Assembly (NCBI GenBank): GCA_030617125.1 | Contig: JAUWWA010000007.1 | Coordinates: forward strand, 1-12,784 | Direction of reading: 5' to 3' | Origin: Pirellulales bacterium | GTDB taxonomy: Bacteria > Planctomycetota > Planctomycetia > Pirellulales > Thermoguttaceae | Length of the DNA stretch: 12,784 nucleotides | Shown here: positions 1 through 8,550 of the stretch, piece by piece | How positions within the stretch are numbered: the stretch's first letter is position 1 | Layout: the number at the start of each line of letters is the position of its first letter | The notes under the pieces: model-generated | What the model saw: the letters and a program-made list of their open reading frames with translations, nothing else | Told to the model about the DNA's origin: nothing | The model's database searches: none | Position numbers and translations under genes: made by a program

Positions 1-1375
<1,375 letters not shown>

Positions 1376-1407
1376 GTCGTCGCGGGATCTCCGTTGTGGC
1401 GCTATTT

Positions 1408-1426
1408 CCGCCGCCACCAGCGGCGG
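1408..1426 (-). other. GC-rich intercistronic hairpin between gcvPA and gcvPB
   Basis: Arms CCGCCGC (1408-1414) and GCGGCGG (1420-1426) form a 7-bp all-GC stem around a 5-nt loop. It begins 2 nt after the gcvPA stop codon in the direction of transcription. No U-tract follows, so it does not look like a full intrinsic terminator. By inference it could stabilise the upstream 3' end or attenuate read-through into gcvPB, whose start is 33 nt further on. Confidence 0.45.
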
Positions 1427-1428
1427 CT

Positions 1429-2766
1429 CTACATGAGAGAAGATACCAGCCGGTCCATTTCTTCCTTCGTACGCTTCTCGGTCACCGCCACGAGAAAACA
1501 ATCGGCCAGTTCGCCGTACCATTGCCCCAACGAGACCCCGGCGAAGATGCCTTGGCGGCGGGCCGATTCCAACAGCTCATCCACGTTACCGTCGCTTGTG
1601 CGAAGCACGAACTCCTTGAAGGTTGGCCGGTCGAACGCCAAGGAGAGCGACGCCCCCGCCGTAACCCGGTCGGCCGCGTAGCGCGCCTTTCGTAGGCACA
1701 GTTCGGCCACATGGCGCATACCGTCGGGCCCCATCAACGCCAGATACACCGCCGCCCGAAGCGCCAGCAGCCCTTGGTTCGTGCAGATGTTGCTGGTGGC
1801 CTTCTCGCGGCGGATGTGTTGTTCGCGGGTTTGGAGCGTGAGCACCCAGCAACGCCGGCCGTGGCGGTCGACCGTCTGGCCGACGAGCCTGCCGGGCATC
1901 CGCCGGAGAAACTTCTCACGGCAGGCCATGATTCCCAGGTACGGGCCGCCGTAGGCCATCGGGATACCCAGCGATTGTCCTTCCGCCACGACGACGTCGG
2001 CATCGTAGTCGCCCGGCCGCTTGAGCAGCCCCAAGCTGATCGGATCGACCGACACGATCATAAGTGCGCCGGCTCGGCGGGTGATCTCGGCGATCGCGTC
2101 CACGTCTTCCAGGCAGCCGAAAAAGTTGGGCTGTTGCACGAGCACACAGGCCGTCTGGTCGTCGACGGCCGCCTCAAGCTGTTCCACCGAGATCGTTCCC
2201 TCGGGCGTGCCGACGACAAGCAGTTCGATATCGAAGTTGGCCAGGTACGTGGCCAGCACGCGGCGATACTCGGGGTGCACACTTGCGGCGGTGACCACTC
2301 GGCCGGAACGTCGCGCCGCGCCGAGGGCCATCATCACGGCCTCGGCCGCCGCCGAGCCGCCGTCGTAGAGGCTCGAGTTCGAGACGTCCATGCCCGTCAA
2401 CTGCGTGATGAGCGTTTGATACTCGAACATCGCCTGAAGATTGCCTTGGGCGGCCTCGGCCTGGTAGGGCGTGTAGGACGTGTAGAACTCGCTCCGCGAG
2501 GCGACCATGTCGACCACGGCGGGAACGAAGTGATCGTAGCTCCCGCCGCCGAGGAAACAGACCGCCTCGGTGGCCGGCGTGTTCCGGGCGGCCAACGCGA
2601 TCATGTGGGAGGTCAGTTCCAGTTCGCCCATGGCCGCGGGAAGGTCCAACTCTCGCGACAGCCGCAATTCGGCCGGCACCATGGCGAACAGCTCGTCGAG
2701 CGACGCGACGCCGATCGTCTCGAGCATCGCCTGTTGGTCCCGCGGCGTGTTGGGGATGAAGGGCAT
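1429..2766 (-). CDS. gcvPA: Glycine dehydrogenase (decarboxylating) subunit 1
   Basis: N-terminal-half subunit of the split P protein, 445 residues, the usual size for GcvPA. It forms the heteromeric glycine decarboxylase with GcvPB. The start MPFIPNTPRDQQAML matches the family's typical opening (M-x-Y/F-IPNT), so the ATG at 2766 is firm. Other recognisable segments are FLGGGSYDHFVPA, EFYTSYTPYQAEAAQGNLQ, and the glycine-rich SLYDGGSAAAEA near residues 135-146. The start codon is preceded by a C-rich run with no Shine-Dalgarno, and the heptamer arrays of the gcvH-gcvPA spacer begin 9 nt upstream of it. Translation initiation is therefore SD-independent or weak, which is common in planctomycetes. 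It is followed by a GC hairpin and gcvPB. Confidence 0.97.
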   Translation of the reverse strand: MPFIPNTPRDQQAMLETIGVASLDELFAMVPAELRLSRELDLPAAMGELELTSHMIALAARNTPATEAVCFLGGGSYDHFVPAVVDMVASRSEFYTSYTPYQAEAAQGNLQAMFEYQTLITQLTGMDVSNSSLYDGGSAAAEAVMMALGAARRSGRVVTAASVHPEYRRVLATYLANFDIELLVVGTPEGTISVEQLEAAVDDQTACVLVQQPNFFGCLEDVDAIAEITRRAGALMIVSVDPISLGLLKRPGDYDADVVVAEGQSLGIPMAYGGPYLGIMACREKFLRRMPGRLVGQTVDRHGRRCWVLTLQTREQHIRREKATSNICTNQGLLALRAAVYLALMGPDGMRHVAELCLRKARYAADRVTAGASLSLAFDRPTFKEFVLRTSDGNVDELLESARRQGIFAGVSLGQWYGELADCFLVAVTEKRTKEEMDRLVSSLM

Positions 2767-2774
2767 GGGGAGGG

Positions 2775-2837
2775 GTTAGTGGATAGTGGTAAGTTGTCAA
2801 TGGTCAGGTATCAGTTGTCAGTGACCAGTTGTGAGTG
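2775..2837. repeat. Degenerate heptamer tandem array, consensus GTCAGTG (9 units)
   Basis: Read on the plus strand, 63 bp divide exactly into nine 7-bp units, most keeping AGT at positions 4-6. Consensus is GTCAGTG or GTCAGTT. Units differ from one another by 1-3 bases, and none extends into the gcvPA coding region. It resembles the short tandemly repeated repetitive (STRR) heptamers described in filamentous cyanobacteria; that comparison is from memory of the class, not a search. It sits directly upstream of the gcvPA start. Confidence 0.7.
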
Positions 2838-2845
2838 GCTGAAAC

Positions 2846-2901
2846 CCCCAATCCCCAATCCAAAATCCCTAGCCCCCAGCCCTCAGTCCCCAGTCCCTAG
2901 C
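2846..2901. repeat. Degenerate heptamer tandem array, consensus CCCCAGT/CCCCAAT (8 units)
   Basis: Eight consecutive 7-bp units with consensus CCCCAGT or CCCCAAT; two units have changed to CCCTAGC and one to CCAAAAT. It follows the GTCAGTG array after an 8-bp joint, so the two arrays are one base out of register. The last unit contains the TAG stop codon of gcvH (2897-2899), so the array runs right up to and over the end of that gene. Confidence 0.75.
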
Positions 2902-3301
2902 CCCCTTCTTCTTCCTCACATTGCTTCCGATACGCCGCGTGGTCGAGCAGTTCGGTCAGGGCAGAGTCATCAGTGATCTTGATTTTCACAAACCAGCCGG
3001 CTTCGTAGGGGTCGTCGGCGAGGGTTCGCAGCATGTCGGCCAGCGCGGCATTAACCTCGACAACCTCGCCGTCGACCGGGCTATACAAGTCGCTGACCGC
3101 CTTGACCGATTCGATCTCGGCGAACGGCTCACCGGCAGACACTTCACGGCCGACCTCGGGCAGTTCGACGTGCACCAGGTCGGTCAGCAGTTCGAGGGCG
3201 AAGGCCGTGATGCCCACCGTGGCGATCTTCGCACCGGCCGAATCGGTTTCTACGCGGACCCATTCGTGGGTCTGCGTGTACAGGAGTTCTTCGGGCGTCA
3301 C
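2897..3301 (-). CDS. gcvH: Glycine cleavage system H protein
   Basis: Lipoyl carrier protein of the glycine cleavage complex, 134 residues. It shuttles the aminomethyl group from the P protein to the T protein and is reoxidised by the L protein. The frame stays open upstream, but the family begins at VTPEELLYTQTHEWVRVE, so I place the start at the GTG at 3301. That GTG overlaps the gcvT stop as GTGA (3298-3301), which indicates translational coupling. The lipoylation motif is EIESVKAVSDLYSPVDGE with K67 as the modified lysine. ELPEVG (about 46-51) and the C-terminal PYEAGWFVKIK are standard. A GGA-containing purine run inside the gcvT tail supplies a plausible ribosome site. The C-terminal EEEEGG is acidic and may vary. 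Heptamer repeats begin at its stop codon. Confidence 0.96.
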   Translation of the reverse strand: MTPEELLYTQTHEWVRVETDSAGAKIATVGITAFALELLTDLVHVELPEVGREVSAGEPFAEIESVKAVSDLYSPVDGEVVEVNAALADMLRTLADDPYEAGWFVKIKITDDSALTELLDHAAYRKQCEEEEGG

Positions 3302-4470
3302 TTCTTTTTTCCTTTCTTCTTGCGGTGGTAGAAGGGAAGCTTTACAACGCGAGCCCCCTCCGTGCGACCTCGGATGTCGATTTGGACTTCCGTGGCCGGC
3401 TCGGCGAACTGCGGCGCGACGTATGCCATGGCGATCGGCTTGTCGAGGCTGGGCGAGAACGTGCCGCTGGTGACCTCGCCGATTGGCCGCGAGTCGGCCA
3501 AGACCGGGCAACCCCGGCGCGCGACGCGGCGGCCTGCGAGTTCCAGCCCGACCAGCGTTGCCCGCGGCGGTCGTTTTTCGAGTTCCACGAGTGCATCCCG
3601 TCCGGGGAAATCGTAGCCGACCAGGTGGCAGGCGAATTCCAACCCTGCCTGGAACGGATCGACCTGCTCGGAGAGTTCATACCCGTACAAAGGCATCCCG
3701 GCTTCCAGGCGCAGGGTGTCTCGAGCGCCGATCCCGGTAGGTACGACGCCCAGCGGTTTGCCCAATTCCATCAATGCTTCCCAAACGGCCCGTGCGATGC
3801 CGGCGCCGACGCTCAACTCGAAACCGTCTTCGCCGGTATAGCCGGTGCGGCTGATGATGCCGCCTTGTCGCTGTGCGGCAGGGTGAAGAATGCGAACCTG
3901 GCTGCCCCAGTAATACTCCATGGTTCTCAGGTCGGCGTCGACCAGCGGCTGAAGCAACTCGACGCTCCGCGGCCCTTGGACGGCAAGCATCGCCCACAGC
4001 CGGGTAACGTCGGTGCAGATAACCTCATGGCCGGATCGCTCGGCCCGCCGGCGCGGCAGATGGGCGGCGATCCACCCGACGATCTTCGCCCGATTGCACG
4101 CGTTGACCACCACGACGTAGTACGGCTGGCCGTAGTCGTTGTTGTAGTGCCCGACCAGGACGTCGTCGAGGATGCTGCCTTGGTCGTTGGTCACAAGTGA
4201 GTACCGGATTTGACCCTCGGCCATGTCGGCGACGCGCCGGGTGAGCAGCTCGGCCAGGAAGACGGCCGCGCCGGGTCCCTCGAACCGCAGCCGGCCCATG
4301 TGCGAGATATCGGCGATACCAACGGCGGCCCGGGTGGCCCGGTGTTCCTCGATGATCGACGTGTACTGCTGCGGCATCACCCAACCGGCGAACTCGACCT
4401 TTCGCCCACCGTGGCCGACGTGCCAGTCATAAAGCGGAGTTCGTAGCGAGGCGTCGCTAGAGTTTTCCAT
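3298..4470 (-). CDS. gcvT: Aminomethyltransferase (glycine cleavage system T protein)
   Basis: Tetrahydrofolate-dependent enzyme that takes the aminomethyl group from GcvH, producing 5,10-methylene-THF and ammonia. At 390 residues it is close to the usual 360-380. The N-terminus has the classic TPLYDWHVGHGGRKVEFAGW (residues 11-30), IADISHMGRLRFEG (52-65), and NDQGSILDDVLV (95-106) containing the conserved Asp that acts on THF. RTGYTGEDGFELSV and GARDTLRLEAGMPLYG are further hallmarks. The last residues, KKKGKKK, are a lysine-rich extension beyond the family core; its A-rich codons also carry the ribosome-site region for gcvH. The gene starts 45 nt after rnr and its TGA overlaps the gcvH GTG. 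Upstream of the ATG there is only a weak GGGCGGA-like purine stretch. Confidence 0.97.
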   Translation of the reverse strand: MENSSDASLRTPLYDWHVGHGGRKVEFAGWVMPQQYTSIIEEHRATRAAVGIADISHMGRLRFEGPGAAVFLAELLTRRVADMAEGQIRYSLVTNDQGSILDDVLVGHYNNDYGQPYYVVVVNACNRAKIVGWIAAHLPRRRAERSGHEVICTDVTRLWAMLAVQGPRSVELLQPLVDADLRTMEYYWGSQVRILHPAAQRQGGIISRTGYTGEDGFELSVGAGIARAVWEALMELGKPLGVVPTGIGARDTLRLEAGMPLYGYELSEQVDPFQAGLEFACHLVGYDFPGRDALVELEKRPPRATLVGLELAGRRVARRGCPVLADSRPIGEVTSGTFSPSLDKPIAMAYVAPQFAEPATEVQIDIRGRTEGARVVKLPFYHRKKKGKKK

Positions 4471-4515
4471 GATCCGCCCATTCTAGCGATCAGCGGCGAA
4501 ATTGCCAGGGAGGGA

Positions 4516-6750
4516 CTACTTCCCGTTGCTTCCCCTTCTCTTCCTGGACGCCTTCTTCTTCGGCTTCTTCGCTGCCACCGTTTTCTTCTTCCGCACGACC
4601 AGGCGGAAGTCGAGTTCGCGTCGGTCGAGATCGACCCGGGCGACGGCGACGCGCAGCAGATCGCCCAGCCGGTAGGTGTTGCCCGAGCGGTGCCCGGCGA
4701 GCGTGTGCGTCGTGCGGTCGAAGCGATAGTAGTCGTCGGTGAGCGAGTCGGCGTGAACGAGCCCTTCGGCCGGCAATTCGAGGCCTTGCACGAACAGCCC
4801 GAAGCTTTCGACGCCGGTCACCACGGCGCCCATCTCTTCGCCGATCCGCTCGCTTAGGTAGTGCAGCAGCTTGAGCTTGGTCAGATCGCGCTCGGCCGCT
4901 TCGGCGCGCCGTTCGCGGTCGCTACAGTGCCGGCCGAGCACGAGCAACTCGTCGAAATCGTTTCGCGGCTTGCGGCCGGTCAGGATTGCGTCGATCAGCC
5001 GATGCACGGTCAGATCGGGATAGCGGCGGATGGGCGAGGTGAAGTGGCAGTAGCAGTGGCTTGCCAAGGCGTAGTGTCCTTCCTCGACCGGGCTGTACTC
5101 GGCCCGTTGCAGCGAGCGGAGCGTGGCGAAGTTGACCGCGTGCTCCTCCGGCCGCCCGGCAACGTGCCGAAGCAGCTTCTGCAACTCGAACCGGCTTTCG
5201 AGGCTCTTCACCTTGAAGCCCAACTCGCCGACGAACTCGGTCAGGGCCTTGAGTTTCCGCGGGGTAGGGGGTTCGTGGACGCGGCGCAGGAAGTGCAACT
5301 GCTTCTCGTGCAGCAGTTCGGCCACCGCCTCATTCGCCGCGAGCATGAATTCCTCGATGATCTGGTGGCTCTCGGTGTGTTCGACGACGCGAGCCCCGGA
5401 CACGCGGCCCTGTTTGTCCAACTCGACCTTGACCTCGGGCATGCTCAACTCCAACGCGCCTTTCTTCATCCGTCGCTTGCGCAGGATCATCGCCAGCGCG
5501 TGCATGTCGCCGAGCAGTCGGTGGACCTTCGCGCCGAGCTTCTTGCGCCAAGGCTCTGGATCGGTGAGAAACGCGTCGACCTGCTCGTAGGACAGCCGCC
5601 GGTTGCTGCGGATGGCCGACGAGTGCAACTCGGTCGAAGTGCGCACGCCGTCGAGGGTGAACTGCATGACGGCCGACTTCGTGTAACGGACCTTCTTCGG
5701 CTGAAGGCTGGCCAGGCTGTTCGAGATGACTTCCGGCAGCATGGGCAGTACGCGGTCGGGCAAGTAGACGCTGGTTGCTCGGTCGTGTGCCTCGCGATCC
5801 AGCGGCGTCTTCCGCCGGACAAAATGTGCGACGTCGGCGATGTGTACGCCCAGTTCCCAGTGGCCGTTGTCGAGCCGCTTCAGCGAGATGGCGTCGTCAA
5901 AGTCGCGCGCGTCGGCCGGGTCGATCGTCACCACCGTCTCGGCAGTCAGGTCGAGCCGCTGCTGGCCGATCGATTCGTCGAACGTGTCGGCCTGCCGCCG
6001 GGCCTCTTCGAGGGCGTCCTCGGCGAACGCCTCGGGCAGGTTGAACTCGCGAATGACCGAGAGCGTATCGACCCCAGGCTTGCCACGCGGCCCAAGCACT
6101 TCGGTAAGCACCCCTTCGCCGTCGCGGATCGGCGAGGGAAACCGGACCATCTCGAAGACGACCTTGTCGTCCGGCCGCGCGCTTTTCACGCCCGGGTCGC
6201 CGACGTGGATCGCCCGCGAGAACAGCGTCCCGTCGACCTGCACGTATGCCGAGCCGGCCGACTCGAAGTACGTGCCGACGAACTGGTGCGTCTGCCGCTC
6301 GATGATCTCGATGATCTCGCCGCGCGGGCCGGGATCGCGCGGGCGAGGGTGACGCAATTGCACGAGCACGACGTCGCCGGTCGCCGCGTCGGCGGTCCGC
6401 TTGGCGGGGATGTAAATGTCGCGAACTTCTTCCGCGGCGGTTGATTGCGATGACTTCGCCGACGACGGTCGCGCGGCGGGCCGCACGAAGCCGAACCCTT
6501 TTTTCGTTCGCTCGAAGGCGCCCACAACGCGGCCGCTTTTCGGCTTGGCCGGATCCGACGGCGCGACCAGCCGATTGGCCTCGTAACCGAGTTGCCCCAG
6601 GCGCGCCAGCCGCTTGACCGCCCTCTTGACCTCCGCCGCTTGGTCCTTGGGCAGTTGCAACTGCTTGGCGATTACCCGGGCTTTGACCGGCCGATAGTCC
6701 GAGCCATTGACGTAATCGAGAATCTTCTGTTCGAGTTCGAGGTATTGCAC
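4516..6750 (-). CDS. rnr: Ribonuclease R (3'-5' exoribonuclease)
   Basis: Processive hydrolytic 3'-5' exoribonuclease of the RNB/RNase II family, 744 residues, able to digest structured RNA. Domains in order: winged-helix N-terminus (about 1-60), cold-shock OB region with RVVGAFERTKKGFGFVRP (74-91), a second CSD (to about 220), the RNB catalytic domain (about 265-590), an S1 domain (about 638-718), and a basic tail (720-744). The catalytic motif TIDPADARDFDDAISL places D277, D283, D285 and D286 with the same 6-2-1 spacing as E. coli RNase R. HFTSPIRRYPDLTVHRLI (569-586) is another RNB signature. The start is a GTG at 6750, only 3 nt after the stop of the YhaM-like gene, so the two exonucleases are probably translationally coupled. 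The S1 domain and K/R-rich tail favour RNase R over RNase II. Confidence 0.96.
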   Translation of the reverse strand: MQYLELEQKILDYVNGSDYRPVKARVIAKQLQLPKDQAAEVKRAVKRLARLGQLGYEANRLVAPSDPAKPKSGRVVGAFERTKKGFGFVRPAARPSSAKSSQSTAAEEVRDIYIPAKRTADAATGDVVLVQLRHPRPRDPGPRGEIIEIIERQTHQFVGTYFESAGSAYVQVDGTLFSRAIHVGDPGVKSARPDDKVVFEMVRFPSPIRDGEGVLTEVLGPRGKPGVDTLSVIREFNLPEAFAEDALEEARRQADTFDESIGQQRLDLTAETVVTIDPADARDFDDAISLKRLDNGHWELGVHIADVAHFVRRKTPLDREAHDRATSVYLPDRVLPMLPEVISNSLASLQPKKVRYTKSAVMQFTLDGVRTSTELHSSAIRSNRRLSYEQVDAFLTDPEPWRKKLGAKVHRLLGDMHALAMILRKRRMKKGALELSMPEVKVELDKQGRVSGARVVEHTESHQIIEEFMLAANEAVAELLHEKQLHFLRRVHEPPTPRKLKALTEFVGELGFKVKSLESRFELQKLLRHVAGRPEEHAVNFATLRSLQRAEYSPVEEGHYALASHCYCHFTSPIRRYPDLTVHRLIDAILTGRKPRNDFDELLVLGRHCSDRERRAEAAERDLTKLKLLHYLSERIGEEMGAVVTGVESFGLFVQGLELPAEGLVHADSLTDDYYRFDRTTHTLAGHRSGNTYRLGDLLRVAVARVDLDRRELDFRLVVRKKKTVAAKKPKKKASRKRRGSNGK

Positions 6751-6753
6751 GCG

Positions 6754-7722
6754 CTAGCTACTGTTCCCCTTAAACAACTTCCGCTGGATATTCGCGTGGT
6801 AGTGCGTCCATGGGCTGTCGACGTTCGGATCGTCGCGCATCAACTGGTCGAACGAATTGACCTTCGCGTCGAGAATGTCGAGATAGTGCAGCGCGAGCGC
6901 TTCGAGCGTCATGGGCAGCTTCGGGCTGCCGTGCTCGTACTCGCCGTGGTGGCTGAGGATCATGTGCTTCAGCCGCAGCACGGTCTCCTTGGGGATCGGC
7001 TCGCCGGCGAGCTTTTCGGCTTCGCCAACCTTGGCGTCCAGGATGCCGACGCCGATGGCCAGGTGTCCGAGCAGTTGTCCCTCGTCGGTGTAGACCATCT
7101 CGCGGTCGTAGCCCAACTCGTCGATCTTGCCGATATCGTGCACCAATGCGCCCAGAAGCAGCATGTCGCGATTGATTTGCGGATAGCAAGGACTGACCTT
7201 CAACACGACCTCCATGAGCTTGACGACGTGCTCCAGCAGCCCGCCCTGGTAGGCGTGATGGAGCTTCACACCGGCCGGTGCCGTGGTGAACTTCGCCATC
7301 AGTGCTTCGTCCATGAGGAAGCACTCGGCGAGTGTCTGTAAATGCGGATCGGTCATGTCGCGCAGGATCTCGTTCAGACGCCCGACGAACCTGTCGATCT
7401 CGACGGCCGGGATCGTCGCGAAGTCGTCTTCATTTACTTCGTCCGATTCGATCTTGGTCAGCCGGGTGGCGATCACCTGCATAACGCCTTGGAACAGTTG
7501 CGCCGTGCCTTCGACGCGAACGTAATCGCCGTTGCTGAACGACTTGTACATTGCCTCGTTGGCGTTCCACATCCGGGCGCAGATCGAGCCCGTGCGGTCG
7601 GAAAGGGTTAGCTGCAAGTACAGGTTCCCGGCGCGGTTGGGGCGGAGCTGCTTGTCGGAGGCGATGAACACCTCCTTGACGGGCTCCTTATGGCCGTACT
7701 CCTTAACAAAACACCGCGACAT
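6754..7722 (-). CDS. yhaM: YhaM-type 3'-5' exoribonuclease (OB-fold + HD domain)
   Basis: 322 residues, close to B. subtilis YhaM (314). The N-terminal OB-fold nucleic-acid-binding domain covers about residues 15-95 (LQLTLSDRTGSICARMWN, GDYVRVEGTAQLFQG). The C-terminal HD metal-dependent phosphohydrolase domain covers about 155-310, with GGLLEHVVKL (H165), ALVHDIGKIDEL (H195-D196), LGHLAIG (H220) and LSHHGEYEHGSPK (H258-H259). This order matches the YhaM family of cytoplasmic 3'-5' exonucleases that trim RNA and ssDNA. I chose the ATG at 7722: the frame is open 45 codons further upstream, but that stretch is not family-like and crosses the candidate promoter, and AAGG lies about 8 nt before this ATG. 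It is the first gene of the exonuclease-gcv run. Function is by family; substrate is not shown by sequence. Confidence 0.88.
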   Translation of the reverse strand: MSRCFVKEYGHKEPVKEVFIASDKQLRPNRAGNLYLQLTLSDRTGSICARMWNANEAMYKSFSNGDYVRVEGTAQLFQGVMQVIATRLTKIESDEVNEDDFATIPAVEIDRFVGRLNEILRDMTDPHLQTLAECFLMDEALMAKFTTAPAGVKLHHAYQGGLLEHVVKLMEVVLKVSPCYPQINRDMLLLGALVHDIGKIDELGYDREMVYTDEGQLLGHLAIGVGILDAKVGEAEKLAGEPIPKETVLRLKHMILSHHGEYEHGSPKLPMTLEALALHYLDILDAKVNSFDQLMRDDPNVDSPWTHYHANIQRKLFKGNSS

Positions 7723-7774
7723 AGGGTTCCCTTCTCCAAATAAGCCTGAGGGATGACGAATAGCCAACCGGCAG

Positions 7775-7803
7775 ATTGTACACACCCGGAGGTTTTCCGA
7801 AAA
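7775..7803 (-). promoter_or_regulatory. Candidate promoter for the yhaM-rnr-gcv operon
   Basis: A -10-like TACAAT (7775-7780, minus strand) has a poor -35 candidate TTTTCG 17 nt upstream (7798-7803). This would start transcription near 7768 and leave a 5' leader of about 46 nt before the yhaM ATG. Only the -10 is convincing. No riboswitch-like fold was recognised in the leader. Confidence 0.35.
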
Positions 7804-7877
7804 GGGGGGCAGGACATCGTTCCAGATCGCCCAGATTCCCGGCCGGCAACCGTTCACGCCCCGTGTAAGGGAGGGCT

Positions 7878-7903
7878 GAGGTCAGGCCAACAGTAGTCAG
7901 TAG
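7878..7903 (+). repeat. 26-bp REP-like repeat, copy R1
   Basis: Left end of the transposase-containing element. It reads GAGGTCAGGCCAACAG followed by a heptad-spaced CAGTAG, and differs from R2 at 3 of 26 positions. It overlaps the TGA stop codon of the transposase relic. Its purine-rich GAGG end points outward. Confidence 0.85.
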
Positions 7904-8329
7904 ATCAGCGTCTTCTCCAACCGTCTGACGGTTTTCTGCAACGGCGCCGTGCCCGTTTCGACCCGCTCGAGGACGTATCGCACACTGCTGTGCCCGCGAT
8001 ACCCGAGGGCACGGGCCACGGCCGCGGCCCAGTAGCCGAAGCGACGATGAGCCAAGTAGGCGGCGGTTGAAGTAGCTGGTGTAGCTGCCGTTGAGAAACT
8101 GCATGCCCGCCGAAAGATTCGCGTCGGGCGTCTGGACGAACAGGTGGTCGTGGTTCGTCATCAGCACGAAGACGTGCAGCCGCCAGCGGTAGGTTTCCAC
8201 AGTGCGGCACAGCCAGTCGAGCCGGCGCTGGCGGTCGGCGTCGTCGCGGACGATCGCGCGGCGTTCGTTGCCCCGCGACATCACGTGGTACAGCGCGCCG
8301 GGATACTGGATTCGCAATGGTCGAGCCAT
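7897..8329 (-). pseudogene. REP-associated tyrosine transposase (RAYT/Y1_Tnp), internally deleted
   Basis: The N-terminus MARPLRIQYPGALYHVMSRG begins at the ATG at 8329 and continues in frame for about 90 residues through the HUH motif MTNHDHLF and on to NGSYTSYFNRR. The sequence then jumps frame at 8059-8066. From there a second frame encodes YLAHRRFGYWAAAVARALGY, GHSSVRYVLERVE and KTVRRLEK, ending at a TGA at 7897-7899. This is the C-terminal DNA-binding region of planctomycete-type RAYTs, from my memory of the family. What is missing is the middle, at least 100 residues, including the region expected to hold the catalytic Tyr. The joint falls in GGCGGCGG, a likely microhomology. A start further upstream at 8365 is open but adds only non-family sequence. 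Confidence 0.85.
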
Positions 8330-8368
8330 GACCGAAATTCTACCAATTCCACCGACGCCTGACAATCG

Positions 8369-8394
8369 CTACTGACTACTGTCGGTCTGACCCC
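8369..8394 (-). repeat. 26-bp REP-like repeat, copy R2
   Basis: Right end of the transposase element, in opposite orientation to R1. On the minus strand it reads GGGGTCAGACCGACAG followed by the heptad-spaced CAGTAG. It lies about 40 bp upstream of the relic's ATG. It is the closest to the consensus of the four copies and differs from R3 at a single position. Confidence 0.88.
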
Positions 8395-8465
8395 GGAATT
8401 CGCTGGAATTCGCCCTTCCACCAAACATTCGACCCCGGTCCAAAGACCAAGCCGAAGGGCGATTC
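8395..8465. repeat. Direct and inverted short repeats around GAATTCGCCCTTC
   Basis: GGAATTCG occurs twice, at 8395-8402 and 8405-8412. From the second copy, GAATTCGCCCTTC (8406-8418) pairs with GAAGGGCGATTC (8454-8465) with a single bulged base. An inner stem GGTC/GACC lies at 8437-8448. The stem could act as a structured 3' end for the LRR gene (stop at 8551), but no U-tract follows on the minus strand. The rest of 8466-8550 shows nothing recognisable. Confidence 0.45.
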
Positions 8466-8550
8466 ATGGTGCGTCACGACGAACCCTACTCGTCTAGGGC
8501 CCCAACTCAGGCTCAACAACGGCAGGGCAAAACGGGGCCTATCTGATCAA

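Larger units (their letters stand above)
7878..8394 (-). mobile_element. Degenerate RAYT (Y1/IS200-like) element bounded by inverted 26-bp repeats
   Basis: About 517 bp running from R1 (7878-7903) to R2 (8369-8394), which are inverted relative to each other and match at 23 of 26 positions. The interior is almost entirely the transposase relic. Repeats flanking a RAYT gene in inverted orientation is the known arrangement for REP-associated tyrosine transposases. Here the gene is internally deleted, so the unit would be non-autonomous. No target-site duplication is visible, as expected for Y1/HUH chemistry. The element sits upstream of the yhaM operon without touching its candidate promoter. 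Confidence 0.75.

Noticed and set aside
2767..2896. CRISPR-like array in the gcvH-gcvPA spacer
   Set aside because: The periodicity is 7 bp with degenerate units and no spacers; it is a heptamer tandem array.
3302..3511. N-terminal extension of gcvH (longest open frame starts at 3511)
   Set aside because: The extra residues lie in the gcvT coding region, are not H-protein-like, and the GTGA overlap gives a normal start.
7723..7774. Glycine riboswitch ahead of the operon
   Set aside because: The leader is only about 46 nt by the best promoter guess and shows no tandem-aptamer features; none was recognised in the rnr-gcvT gap either.
7723..7857. N-terminal extension of the YhaM-like protein to 7857
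   Set aside because: The added sequence lacks OB-fold character and crosses the candidate -10 box; the ATG at 7722 gives the usual family length.
8405..8465. Resemblance of GCTGGAATTCGCCCTT to a TA-cloning vector junction (contamination)
   Set aside because: The opposite arm reads AAGGGCGATTC rather than the vector's AAGGGCGAATTC, the enclosed stretch is only about 35 bp, and sequence on both sides looks chromosomal. Coincidence is more likely; a vector screen would settle it.
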